64,000 bases of DNA, taken from Kuschelorhynchus macadamiae. Taxonomy: Eukaryota; Arthropoda; Insecta; Coleoptera; Curculionidae. Every line of letters starts with the position of its first letter. Position 1 is the first letter of the stretch. The stretch lies in NCBI GenBank assembly GCA_030620095.1, contig JAUTXW010000325.1, positions 806,001-870,000 of the forward strand, written 5' to 3'. A program made the translations under genes and the position numbers. The notes beneath the pieces were generated by a model. It searched no databases and was not told where the DNA came from. It saw nothing but the letters and a program-made list of their open reading frames with translations. Positions 13,376-26,654 of this stretch are shown one piece after another.

Positions 13376-14030
13376 AAAAAAAATGTAGCTGAAAAAGTTG
13401 TTGCAGTAGGACTGCTTCAAGCAAAATGATCTTTTTTTTTCGTATTTAGAATGACTATTCTATTGCAGATTTAAGTTTCGATTGAACGGGTTAAACAAAA
13501 TGGGATAAAAATGATATTCTAAGACTAAATAATATCCAGGAAAAAGCCATATTGGCAAACTCTTACTGCCTCAAGAAAACTGCAACCAAAATAACAGCGT
13601 ACTTTAAATAATTACATTACATAATTACATATTAAAAACTTTTCTGTATTTGCTATTGTTGTTAAGAACATGTTTTTCTAATACTTAATGTATGCATTGC
13701 ACAAAGAACATTAAGAAACTTGCGTTGTATAAATGGGTTTATTTACATATTTATTTTGCCCCTCAATAGTATGAAGTCTTTGGGTAATTTGAACTACCCT
13801 GGTTTTATTTTATTTACGTTATCGCGGTTGTACTGCTGCCCACAATTCCAAGAATTTTTGCTAATATTTACGGGTTTAAACTCATATTTTCTTCCTAAAG
13901 AAGGTAAATAATTGTAATTGGACTGTAAAACTTGTTAATAAAACTGTTCTAAATATGGAAGCCAATGAAGTTATTATTATACAAGTATATTGTTTAACGA
14001 CGTGCAAATGGAAAACTGCCGGAAAAACTC
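13376..14030. other. AT-rich, no recognised feature
   Basis: Spacer between the Tigger relic and the left inverted arm. Nothing recognised. Confidence 0.35.
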
Positions 14031-16250
<2,220 letters not shown>

Positions 16251-16254
16251 TAAA

Positions 16255-16397
16255 GGTGAGTTTATACAGCAAATAAAACAAAACAAAATAGAATAAAATA
16301 AAATAAGAAGATCAAATTATGCAACTCTCATAAGGCTTCGTCTGCGCATTGCGTATTGAAACATATTATTTTATTTTATTTCCTGTATAAACCCACC
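16255..16397. mobile_element. Small MITE with 15-bp TIRs, TTAA-like target
   Basis: Left GGTGAGTTTATACAG and right CTGTATAAACCCACC are 15-bp inverted repeats with one mismatch. The right flank is TTAA and the left flank TAAA, consistent with a decayed TTAA duplication (piggyBac-like target choice). The interior is A-rich with a GC-rich core (GCTTCGTCTGCGCATTGCGT). No coding capacity. Confidence 0.7.
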
Positions 16398-16399
16398 TT

Positions 16400-17689
16400 A
16401 ACACAATCAAATGAGTTTAAGAATATGACTAAAAATACGGTTGAATATACTATGAATCAGTTTGAATATTATTGTCAAAATGTATTTTTTTGGCAATAAT
16501 AATAATAAACATTAAATTATTCCCAACTGAACAAATTACCTAAACAATAGGTCCTTGATTGGTTTTCCCGAAATCGAAGAAGACATATTTTTTTAAACCA
16601 CTAATATAGATTATAGGTTGCGAAATCTTTCTCAAACCAGCATCCAAAACCGAAGAGGACAATATTAGAGCCTAGAGATTCATAATATATTTGAGTGTTG
16701 TATCACTAACTTCACTCTTGCTTTCCAAGAGAATTCTTGAATTCATTCTCAACAGTCGAACTATAGATTAAGGAATCAGATGAAGCCTTTTCCTCACCCT
16801 TTAATGTGCGAATCCCTACTAATGTATCTACAGGAAACAAAAAAAAATATATTTTGATATTAATCCATTTTCGTAGATTCTTAGCATTTAATAAAATATA
16901 GGCTGCTACATTTAAAATAAGAAAATTTTGCATAGTTTTATTATACATTTTTTTGTTTGATATTCAATTGATTTTTCGAATTCCTCGTAAAAATCCCAGA
17001 TACTTTTATATTTAATATTTTTTCTTATAAGGGAGATATAAAGCATGCTCTGCTTTGAATTACCCTATACACTGACAACGTAACTATATTACGTTTAAAA
17101 CTCATCAAAATTTATGTGTACGTTTTTCATAAACTTTTTTTAAGCATGGTACATAATCACACATTATCTTTTTGCTGTTGTCAATCACACAGGCAAAAAA
17201 TTCCATTGTTTACTTCATTCATTATTGTAGGGGTGCTAGTTGGCCATATGTAAAAAACTGACCTATCTAGTTTTTGAGCAGAGGGTTTAAAGACAAGTAA
17301 ATAAAGGTGGTCAGATTTAAGTAGCGCCCCTCATAAATTTTTGCTATGTTTGTTTACTCATGCATACGTGGACGACTCGTGGTTTCCGTATGAAAAAGTT
17401 CTTTGTTAAAAATGGTTATAAAAACTCATGTATATCATTCTGTAACCTTTTTTTGCTACGGGAGTGAATTTTCTATATGATTTTTAACTGTATAAGTCAA
17501 ATTTTTTTCGACCTCGCGGTACGAGGAGATGCATATGAAAATTTTATGTATGTTATTTTTAGCCAATCGGTTACTTTCTTCATGTATTGTGGCAACTACC
17601 AAAATGTCTGTAAATTTTACTTATGCAGGACCTGTAATTGAAATTTCCCTACTTTAGCATCAATCACACAATATAATATATATATTTTG
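16400..17689. other. AT-rich, no recognised feature
   Basis: A 78-codon minus-strand frame (16712-16948) shows no family resemblance. Nothing else was seen. Confidence 0.35.
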
Positions 17690-17898
17690 ACTTCCCTCGT
17701 AAAATGGAAGTATTGTAATCGTGAAAAAACATCCTCCGAGATTTTTTCACATCTTTACGTTTTAGTGTCTCCAGATGCAGAAAAACAGTTTTCTCAATTC
17801 CGTCAGTCTGTCTGTTCTCGGCATAACTAAAAAACGGCTTACCCGATTGACTTCAAATTTTGGTCAAAAACTAAGGATCATACGGTGATGACGTGGTA

Positions 17899-17955
<57 letters not shown>

Positions 17956-19432
17956 CCAAATATGCTTTAGGTTCTGTTTGTAATTAAAATATTATTTTTA
18001 GGTAAAAATTATATTTGTAATGTTTATTAAATTAATATACAGGATATCTTAAATCTATTTATATACGAAACATTCTCGCCCCTGTACAGACCGTTCAAAA
18101 GTATACTTTTAAGCATAGCATTGCTTATTTAAATGAGCCACCCTGTATGTTTTATTAAATTTTGATTACTTATCAAAAATATGTCTACGACCATATTGTC
18201 ATTTTTGAAAAAACAAGATAGTCAGATTTTATAGTAAAATATATAACAGTGTTTTTTAAAATCTAATGTTTATTTTCCTTTTATGAGTTCTATTTATTTG
18301 GACATCAAAATTGTAAGTACATCAAATATGTCATAAGTGTTAATTATGTTTAATAATTGTCGACTAGAGAAACAAGTACAGTACAGTTGATGTGAATCCT
18401 AGAGGGGGGAACAAAATGGTGGCCTAATAAAATATTTAAAAATCCACTCTCAAGAAAAAACTACTTAATGGACTGATTTCAAATTGTGAACCATAATTAA
18501 TTGTGGTACAGATATGAATTAAAATGTGGTACTAATTCAAGATGGCGGCCAAATAAAATGTTTGTAATCGTGGAAAAATCACCCTCTCAGGTTTTACATA
18601 TATTCACGTTTTAACGTCCTTAGATACCAGAAAATATATTTTATCAATTCCGTCGGCCCGTCTGTCGGTTTGTTTGTCTGTCTGTCAGTTCGCATCATAG
18701 CTTGAAAACTACTTATCAGGTTGACTTCAAATTTTAGTCAAAAATCAAGGGTCATATGGGGATGAGCTGGTAATACTTTCATAAAAATTCAATATGCCAG
18801 AACAAGATGGCGACCTAGTGAAACGTTAAAAAAATAATTACTTAAAAAATGAATTAGGCAACTTACTTCAAATTTTGCGCAAAAATGAAGTGTTATAAAA
18901 TATTTAAAAAATCAGCCTGAAAGAACTACTTATTAGACTAATTTTAAATTTTGTGCAATCATTAGTGTGATATAGAAACCAACTGGTAAATTTGTGGTAC
19001 AAATTCAAGATGACGGAGCAAAATGGAGGCCAAATCAATTTTGCAAAAATTCAACGTAAAAGAAATCTTATTCAATTGACTTTAATTTTTGCAGAAAAAT
19101 TAAATCTGTTACAGGGATAAACTAATACGAATTAAACATGACGTAACAAAATAGCAGTGTGTGTTAATGTAAAAACTACTTATTGAATTTATTTTAAATT
19201 ATGTCCAAAAATCATGTGTGGCATCGGTAGAAACTAATAAAATATTGGTAGGAATCTAATATAGTGGAACAAAATGGCGCCCAATAAAAATGTTTGAAAA
19301 GACCATATACATGTCTTACTAAATGACTATGGACTGAACTAAATTGGATCACACTTCAATACCCCTAACAAAAGGAAATACTCATAATAACGAGTTCATA
19401 AAGTTCTGGGTAAAGAAATTTACCGATTTTTT
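17690..19432 (+). mobile_element. GCCAT-module repeat family, copy C (interrupted)
   Basis: Begins ACTTCCCTCGTAAAATGGAAGT and ends near 19432 with GTTCTGGGTAAAG-AATTTACCGATTTTTTA. It has two diverged major halves, each starting TTGTAATCGTG-AAAAATCACCCTC and carrying a (TGTC)n-like patch (about 17805-17815 and 18660-18690), then repeated modules with CAAGATGGCGGCC or AACAAGATGGCGACC. The right inverted-repeat element (17902-18384) is inserted within it. No reading frame. Confidence 0.75.
17902..18384 (+). repeat. Right copy of the inverted repeat pair, nested in copy C
   Basis: Starts with (AT)n (17902-17952), then TTACCAAATATGCTTTAGG, and ends GTCGACTAGAGAAACAAGTACAGTA at 18383. It is the near-perfect reverse complement of 14031-14563. 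Flanking copy C text is GATGACGTGGTAAT on the left and GTGAATCCTAGAGGG on the right. Compared with other family copies, a small part of copy C is missing at the junction. Confidence 0.88.
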
Positions 19433-19439
19433 ATATTTA

Positions 19440-21261
19440 TATTAAATTAGTACAACTAAATTAGTGCAACGATGCAAATTTCATATTGACAAATTATTGT
19501 GAATTCCATGGACAACTTCGAAAAATATTTTGAATGCGGAATATTTGTTACCAATTTACTTACAACAAAGGAAATCTCACATCTTATGGCTTTTTGGGGA
19601 CCAACCGATTTTCTGAAATTTTGATATATTGTAGTTATTTTATTGTATAAGTTCTGATCAAAATCTCTCATATGCACATCTCAATTCTGCGACTAGTTAT
19701 AAATATACAGGATGCTAAACTCTGGCCATATCCCATATAAAATACAAAGGGAAAACAGAATGAAACAAAATAACATAAGCACGCAAATGCTCTGTTCTTT
19801 ATTGTATTTATAATAAATATTCTTACTAAAATTTCCCTGGCACTTGAATTATCAATCTGGTTATTAAGAAATAATTCAAGATCTAGGGAGATTACAAGTA
19901 AAAAGGCTTAGTGCCACTAACTTGTTCCTTGCCTACCAACACGTTTAACAAAGATAAACACAAAGTTAGCCTTAGTGTTAGGTTTTAAGTGTGCTTTGCG
20001 AGGTTGATCACTAAGAGAGACACATCACCCGCAAACCTATTTTTCAAGTAAAAAAAATCAAAGTTCGACAAAAAGTTGATTGAAATTCGTATTTTGACCT
20101 TGCTGTGTAAAATTATGTAATATAAAAAAAGTAGTGTTACTTAAATAAAAAATGTTAATAACACTTTAAAAAAAAAATTCAAAAACTATATATCTCAAAA
20201 ACACACTAAAAAACTTGAACAGGGTGAACCAAAGGACAGTAAAAAAATGTTAAATACAAATGTTAAATACAAAACTGAGATTTTTTATAAAGAGTTTAAA
20301 TTTATTTTCGAAAAAACAAACGATCAAATAAAAAAAAATAAATGATAAAACTATCAACATTTTTCCTATTTTAAATATAATTACCTATAATTTATTAAAT
20401 TTTTAGAAATTATGGAGAAACTAGGCAAATTTTATATAACATGCTCTATGCAAAAATTTTGTTGGAATATCAAGTTTTTCTTAATTCAATCATGAATTGT
20501 GAGAAATTGATACTTAATAGAAACAAATGAAGCCCATGTCCTTACAATTTTATAATTTATAATACATATTACAAAAAAATATATTAATAAACAAATAGAA
20601 ATATAATGCCTAGAAAAATTTGGATAAACATTTCAGTCTACATAAAATATGTTACTATGCACTGTATCATTTTTATTCATTTAATAACATTCAAAAGACT
20701 GGGTACGTATTTAAAAATTATTAAAATTAACAACACAATTAATAATTAGTAATGTAGAAAATATTATATATTAGACCGTATTAAAACTATGCGCACCTAC
20801 AATATTTATTAATCTCTGTCTAACTCTATAAACCTGTATTTTTTCATAATAAAATAATTTTTGTTATAAAAAATTGAGGTTATTGTTAAACTTCAATTCG
20901 CAATTGTTAAATTAATAATAACAATAACTTCTGGTATTTACTGATAGCAGCATTAATACCGGCTGTATATTTTCTTTGTATCAGAAATACTGTCTCCTAG
21001 ACATGATAAAGTCAAAATCATTTCAGAAACAAAATAATACGATATTCAGAAATTTCTAGGTCGAAGACTACATATGGAATGTAATGCCCGCATCTGAAAA
21101 CATTTTTTAGCTCTATTGTTGAACAGTAAAGAAAAAATAAAAGTCCTACCGAAGATTCTTTGAGGTCGTAGGAAAAATAGTGTAAATGACTAAACTAGAA
21201 GTATCTCTTAAATACCAATTTGTTATGGAAAATACTATTACAGTGCTGTTTTTACAATAAG
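19440..21261. other. AT-rich, no recognised feature
   Basis: No domain, repeat or hairpin recognised. All frames are short. Confidence 0.35.
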
Positions 21262-21334
21262 CTGCCTTAAAATGATCAGGTTCTATGTTACATTAGATTC
21301 TGATGTAACCTAGAACCGGATAATTTTAAGGCAG
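21262..21334 (+). ncRNA. 73-nt pre-miRNA-like hairpin (candidate)
   Basis: Arms 21262-21293 and 21303-21334 pair over 32 positions with three mismatches. They begin CTGCCTTAAAAT and end ATTTTAAGGCAG, with a 9-nt loop TAGATTCTG. Stem and loop lengths fit an insect miRNA precursor. An alternative is the remains of a very short palindromic transposon. The strand is undetermined because the structure is near-symmetric. No expression evidence is available. Confidence 0.4.
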
Positions 21335-22071
21335 ATAAATAACGATCCTCTTTCTATACGAAACTAGATAATTATTGTTACAAATACTATGCAGTCATTC
21401 ATCATATTTTATTGCATAGACTTCTTAGTGTCTACCGTCTATAAATATGTAGCCAAACGGACTAACGGTACAAAAATCACTTCAGCAGAATTCGAGTTAG
21501 CCGGCTTTTTTCTTGATAACTATTTAACCCATTTTTTGTGCAACCTCTCGTTTCTGACAATAAAATTTACCGTAACTTGACGTCCCAGGCCCGTGCAATC
21601 AAAATTGTGCACCAACCATTATCAGTTTTATAGACGAGCGGATTTCAACTAATATTACGTTATTTTACTGGTACATTAAAAATTAATAATAAAATAGTAA
21701 ACATCTTAGACATGCTACGTTGTTAGTAATAATAGTACTTAAAACTACAAAAATTCCTAATTAACTGTATGACTAAAATATAGTTTACATTTACATTTAC
21801 ATTAAAAGGGTCCTTTCTGGTTATGGTCTCCCTTCTCATCCGCTAATCAGCAAATTTTTAAAACCCGATATAAAATAACTTTTTCTTTTTGCACGCAAAA
21901 CAATCACGGTACTTAGTACTTCGGCTTTCCGCTTTCGTGGTCGGTGTAGCCCGTCTGGCTATAGTAAAGTCTGAGGCATAAGTCGTGGGCTAGAGAAACT
22001 ATGCCGGAAAAAATATTCACTGCAAATATTAAAGGTTTCGACGACTCCAAAAAAAACTGGAATGCAAACGC

Positions 22072-22563
22072 GTGCAACAACATACAGAGATATGTGTTTG
22101 TTTTTATGTGTTTAAACGCCCGGCCCCTTCAGATGTCGCAGACCAAGATTCGTGCGTCGGAATATATATCACAGTAATTTTCAAGATTATTCATCTCGGC
22201 ATAATAATTAATAAAAGTGTGAAAACTGAGCGAACCATAGCCAGATATTACGGATATATAAAATCAAATCAAAAAATGTTATTAGTGATAAAAAACCTAT
22301 GCTTAATAACGAAAATTTTCGGAAAATCTATATGTACTGAACAAATGAGACAAAACCTCTGTGCAAATGCATCTGTAGACCTTAACAAGACAACCAATTT
22401 ATGTAAATCATTCTGTACTTATTTTAATAATTCGTCACACCAAACACATCCTCATCTATTACTTTTTGTGAACGAACTATACGTGTTTAACCCGAAACTT
22501 AAATTAAGTAAAATATTATTTGCCCATCTCATAGATTTAACACAGCAAAAAAAAATCAAATAA
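22072..22563 (+). CDS. Hypothetical 163-codon ORF, doubtful
   Basis: This is the longest plain ORF in its neighbourhood. It has several hydrophobic stretches and scattered cysteines (residues about 8-10, 104 and 118 region). No known domain, signal peptide or splice structure was recognised, and it runs directly into the MITE at 22563. Lysine-rich AT codons suggest chance openness. Kept only because its length is notable in 65-70 percent AT DNA. Confidence 0.15.
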   Translation: MQQHTEICVCFYVFKRPAPSDVADQDSCVGIYITVIFKIIHLGIIINKSVKTERTIARYYGYIKSNQKMLLVIKNLCLITKIFGKSICTEQMRQNLCANASVDLNKTTNLCKSFCTYFNNSSHQTHPHLLLFVNELYVFNPKLKLSKILFAHLIDLTQQKKIK

Positions 22564-22840
22564 AACCGACTTCAAAAAAAGAACTAAAAAGAGAAAAATA
22601 ATACTTTATTCCATCTTAAAATACGATTTTATAAAGTCGCGTCACAGTAATTGTTAATTGTTTAATCACAAACAAATATTTTTATATTAAGTGTCTCGAA
22701 TGTAATACCTGCCGTATAATGATTATTTACTATCTGTATTAGTTTGACGCCGACTTGATAGAGTCAAATTTTGAAGACGGAATAAATATTACTTTTTACT
22801 TTTTAGTGCTTTTCTTTGAAGTCGGTTTTATCTTTTATAA
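22563..22840. mobile_element. MITE with AAACCGACTTC TIRs
   Basis: Left TA-AAACCGACTTCAAA and right TTTGAAGTCGGTTT-TA are perfect terminal inverted repeats of about 14 bp with TA on both sides. They fit a Tc1/mariner-type TA target. The interior is about 280 bp and non-coding. 'AAACCGACTTCAAA' ends are, to my memory, common in several insect genomes. Confidence 0.75.
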
Positions 22841-22984
22841 AATTATTTATATCATCCTTTTTAGTTCTATTTACATAGTTCTATTGTAAAGGTCATCTTT
22901 CTAGTTCTGGAAGCCTAAACCTAGGTCAAAATTTTAGACGTCCCTAATCAAGTAGCTTGCTGCATATGAAATTTCGCCATCCCC

Positions 22985-23035
22985 GGTACTAATATTATAT
23001 AAAAAGCGCCATCTACAGATATTGATAGAAAATAA
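22985..23035 (+). repeat. Short dispersed repeat shared with 61869
   Basis: GGTACTAATATTATATAAAA then GCGCCATCTA recurs at 61865-61900 (ACTAATATTATATAAAA then GCGGCATCTA). Boundaries and family are unknown. Confidence 0.4.
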
Positions 23036-23177
23036 GCAATACACCTTCTCAAAAATTAAAATTAGTAAAATTGAACTTCATGCCAATAAAAGCCCCCGAA
23101 AACCACAGGACATCTTTACAATACTCCCGTTTTTCCCCTTAGTACCCCCCACACGCGCTTTACACTTCACCCATGAT

Positions 23178-23479
23178 TAGAGATGGGCATTTTATCGATA
23201 TATCGATAGCTATCCGATAAGTACCGGTAGGCATCCTATAATACCGATAGGTAGTAGATAACATCGATAGTTATTAAATGGTTTACATATTTATAAAGGA
23301 GAGGTCATGAAATTATTAAATGGGTTAAACATTTATAAAGATAAGGACTTTTTTGCTTGTGAGGGTAAGGACTATTTTTTACCATCGATAGATAGAAATA
23401 CCTATCGATAACTTAATTTTATGGACTAATTTTCACCTATCGATAGGAGATAGGCAAAATCTATTATCGCCCAGCGCTA
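23178..23479. mobile_element. hAT MITE rich in TATCGATA boxes
   Basis: Ends are TAGAGATGGGC and GCCCAGCGCTA, inverted repeats with two mismatches. Flanking 8-mers are CCCATGAT (23170-23177) and CTCATGAC (23480-23487), 6 of 8 identical, as expected for an old hAT duplication. The 302-bp interior carries TATCGATA or CTATCGATAG boxes near both ends (23193-23210, 23384-23392, 23402-23410, 23439-23447) and several CCGATA/GATAG variants. It contains an internal direct repeat TTATTAAATGG-TT-ACATATTTATAAAG (about 23271 and 23313). Confidence 0.8.
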
Positions 23480-23752
23480 CTCATGACACCAGAAATGTTT
23501 GTGCGCCAAAAAGAAATATATTTAATTATTTCAACATTTATTTCGATTTATCATAACCCAAATAACCTGACGAAAAAATAGATTTCCTGCCCTAGAGTGT
23601 ACGTATCTTAGGATGAGGCGAAATCATTATTTTTTGGTTAATTCCACTTCATTCACCAAATTTCAAGGCGATATATTAAAAAATTGCAAATTTATTTCGG
23701 TAAATTTTAAATAGAAAAAGATTTAAAATGGCGCCATTCTGCCATTTTAAGT

Positions 23753-23792
23753 TTGTTATTATATTTAAAGAAAACTTTAAATATAATAACAA
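23753..23792. repeat. Perfect 18-bp hairpin
   Basis: TTGTTATTATATTTAAAG (23753-23770), loop AAAA, then its exact complement (23775-23792). A smaller nested palindrome AATGGCGCCATT lies just upstream (about 23727). Confidence 0.9.
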
Positions 23793-23942
23793 GAAAAAAA
23801 TATTTTCAGATGCCCAGATCAGCATGTATATGCACATTTGCAAGGAAACTATATAACATACACATATTCATTCTATCAGAATAAATTTTAAGGTAATTTG
23901 TAGACAAAGAGAGTGTAACGGACATGCGATAACAAATACCTT

Positions 23943-24175
23943 TTATGTGTATAGAGCCAAGACTGCTAAGAATGCGAAGAAGAAGCTGCTGCTGAATGAA
24001 ACATGAGAGAATAATTCAAGTTTTGGAATACTTGTCTTGTACAGACGATACACGATAAGTAGCAGGAAGCCCAGGATTTTGGCAGGTGCTGAGAGAACTG
24101 ACGTTAAATGACTACTACCAGTGGTTATCAACGGCCCGTGTGCAACGTCAACAAGTGTAAAGGAATCTATGCTTC
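23943..24175 (-). CDS. Possible exon encoding hydrophobic peptide, weak
   Basis: A minus-strand frame of about 77 codons, open from about 24175 to a stop at 23943. It contains AKILGFLLLIVYRLY and SSFFFAFLAVLALYT, which would form two membrane-spanning segments. Upstream TTCTTAG could be a splice acceptor. No homologous family was recognised and no partner exon found. It may equally be chance. Confidence 0.2.
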
Positions 24176-24179
24176 TAAG

Positions 24180-25253
24180 AACATATTATTTATTACAATA
24201 GTGTAGGTATTTTATAAACATTTGAGGCAGATTGTGTCTGACTGGTGTTGCCCTAGACATAGTTCGTATTTATCATTCTACTATTACATGATTATTCTGC
24301 GTGTCTTTTTATGTTTCCACTCTGGAGGAGGGATTGAAAACACGAAAACGTCTTCAATTTATTGAGGATCTGCACTATCATCTGTCGTCTATGGAGCCAA
24401 AAGCTGACTCAGGCATGCAGAAAAACTCACCACCATTTTCAAGCTTTAATCATCTACACACGAATAAAGAAATACAACTGCGATTGAACCAACTAAAACT
24501 ATTCTCTTTCTAGATGTAGGTAGTGCAATAAAAATACGACAATAGAAATTGAGACTATTGAGAAATCCATATCTGCTAGGACTAAAGAACGTAAATCGTC
24601 TTCTCAAATTTATAAATTATAACAATTATGATGATATCTTTCGTTAATAAGAGACTAGAAAAAATGAAAAACAATAAATGAAAGTTTTTATAGTAAGTTG
24701 TTGTAATTAATAAAGAAAAACAAAAAGTTGTTGTCAGTAATTAATTATATGAAAAGCATACTTTAATTTTCTTACACCGTAATAAAATAATAAAAAAATA
24801 CAAACAACGTATCAGTATGAACGTAAATACCGCTCGGCTATTTTTACAGAGAGTCGGCAAACGTTTTCAATTTGACACACAAAATACCTCTATTTGAGCC
24901 AGAATTATTTGGGATTTATGTACCGCATAAAATACTTTTATTAGTTTACAATACTAGAAGCGCAGCCGAAAAAGGGTTGTATAGATGGGTACAAAAAACC
25001 GAAAACTTCCGTGTGGCCCCGTCTATTTGGGCAATATTGGGCAATTTTTAAATTAGGGAAAGGTTTGAGGCCTTTCATTTTATGGCCCTTGTTTGGGCGA
25101 TAGTTTATTGTCATCGTTAACTGAAATGTTTTGATCTTCAAGACGTACTGTTTGACATGAGTGCTAGTAAATTTGGAAGCTAAAGAAGATTTTTTAATTT
25201 CACAGAAGACATACACGTGCTGCACATCCTGCCTTTATAGCCGCGTTTCGCGC
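24180..25253. other. AT-rich, no recognised feature
   Basis: Several 60-94-codon frames with no family resemblance. No repeat was recognised. Confidence 0.35.
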
Positions 25254-25567
25254 GGGGTGCGTAAAATATAATGCAATAAAAATAAAATCATTTAAAAAAA
25301 TATTATTTAAAAAAACCTTTATTTTCAAACTATTGAAAAACCTGAATTTTTTCCTCCTCAAGGTTTTATTTCGAGTGTGATGACGTCTCATGCCTCAATG
25401 TTTTAAGAAAATATTAAAATTTTTAAAAGTTTTCTGTTTATATAAGTTTAATTATTTTTTACTCTTCTACTTTTCATTTCAATAGTTTATAAATGAAAGC
25501 TTTTTTTAAAAAAAATATTTTTTACATTTATTTTATTTTGTAATATTAGCATTATTTTTTCCGCGCC
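25254..25567. mobile_element. MITE with about 85-bp diverged TIRs
   Basis: The left end GGGGTGCGTAAAATATAATGC, through ATAAAATCATTTAAAAAAATATT to TTTCAAACTATTGAA (25333), mirrors 25478-25567: TTCAATAGTTTATAAATGAAAG, ATTTTATTTTGTAATATTAGCATTA, then TTTTTTCCGCGCC. A related copy lies at 9541. A further right-end copy (TTAGCATTATTTTTTTACACACCCTG, 25667-25692) with similar following sequence suggests insertion into, or tandem duplication of, an older copy. Confidence 0.65.
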
Positions 25568-25734
25568 TTGTTTAAGACATTCTCGATTGAACACCGTAAT
25601 ATTGTATTGTCATAGGGTTTATAGATTTCAGTCAAATTCCGATAACGTGAACTATTTTGTACTGTTTAGCATTATTTTTTTACACACCCTGTATAAGACA
25701 TTCACGATTGATCCGCAATTTTAAACTTTTATAT

Positions 25735-25960
25735 GATAACTAAAAATTCAGAATTTGCACTCCTAAATACCTTACAGATAACGATTTTCAGTCCAATTTG
25801 ATCAAATGATAAAATTTTTCCGCCATGTTGGCGTAGCAATTTTTAATTTTTAAATGCTAACTAAAAATTCATAATTTGCACTTATAAATACCTCCAGACA
25901 CAGATATCTGTACAAATGACAAAGTCAACAGTTACTTGCAAAATTTGACCCATACACACT
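25735..25960 (+). repeat. Tandem repeat family of about 110-121 bp, part 1
   Basis: About two units. GAATTTGCACTCCTAAATACC at 25751 recurs as TAATTTGCACTTATAAATACC at 25872, a 121-bp period. Units include CCGCCATGTTGGCG, AGCAATTTTTAATTTTTAAATG and CAAATGA(T/C)AAA. Confidence 0.75.
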
Positions 25961-26654
25961 AACTGATTAACAGAGAAGTGAAGTTAAATAAAAGATTTTA
26001 ATATAGTATGGGCTCTTTCTATAAGAATTTTTAGATTTAAAAAAGTAAAAAAATATATAAATTGTAGGGTTTATCATGTGGTAAAAGCAGATCAGGTTTG
26101 ACACCTTTATTTCTAAAAACACCCAAGAAAATTGTCGAAAACCATAGTATAAAAGGCAATGTGTTCCCCAACTCATCAAATGAAAGGTCAAATACAGTTT
26201 GTATAAAATATTAATAATGACCTGTCAGTTATAATTTTATATATCCTGTATATATATATAAAATTAATTAACTAATTACCTGATAAGCCTTTCAAAGAAA
26301 AAATGGGATATTTTTTTGTTTGTTTTGCCGGAAGATATTTAAAATAGATTGACCCAAAAATTTCCAACTCCCTTTAAATGACTATTCAAAACTGATAGGA
26401 GTGCCTGCAAATAACGGCGACAAACGATTTTGTTAGGATGCAAAATCAATTAGCTAAAAATATTTAAATGGTTTTCGGACCCCAACTGTAAAAATATTAA
26501 GGTTACGTTTAGAATTAAAATCTCTTCATTACTTTATTTCGAATTTAGCTCTTAAAGCAGTTGTGTTACAACAAAATTTGGGGTGAAGTTTACGAACAAG
26601 AAAAGCAATAGGTGCCCCCGCTATTTTTTCGAGTAATAAATGTATATCTCTATA
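25961..26654. other. Non-coding DNA between tandem repeat and retrotransposon
   Basis: AT-rich. No recognised motif apart from short (AT)n near 26245. Confidence 0.35.

Noticed and set aside
13164..13424. 86-codon minus-strand ORF
   Set aside because: Antisense to the pogo/Tigger relic and has no motif of its own.
18650..18690. (TGTC)n-like patches as independent microsatellites
   Set aside because: They recur at the same position in every copy of the GCCAT-module family, so they are part of the element.
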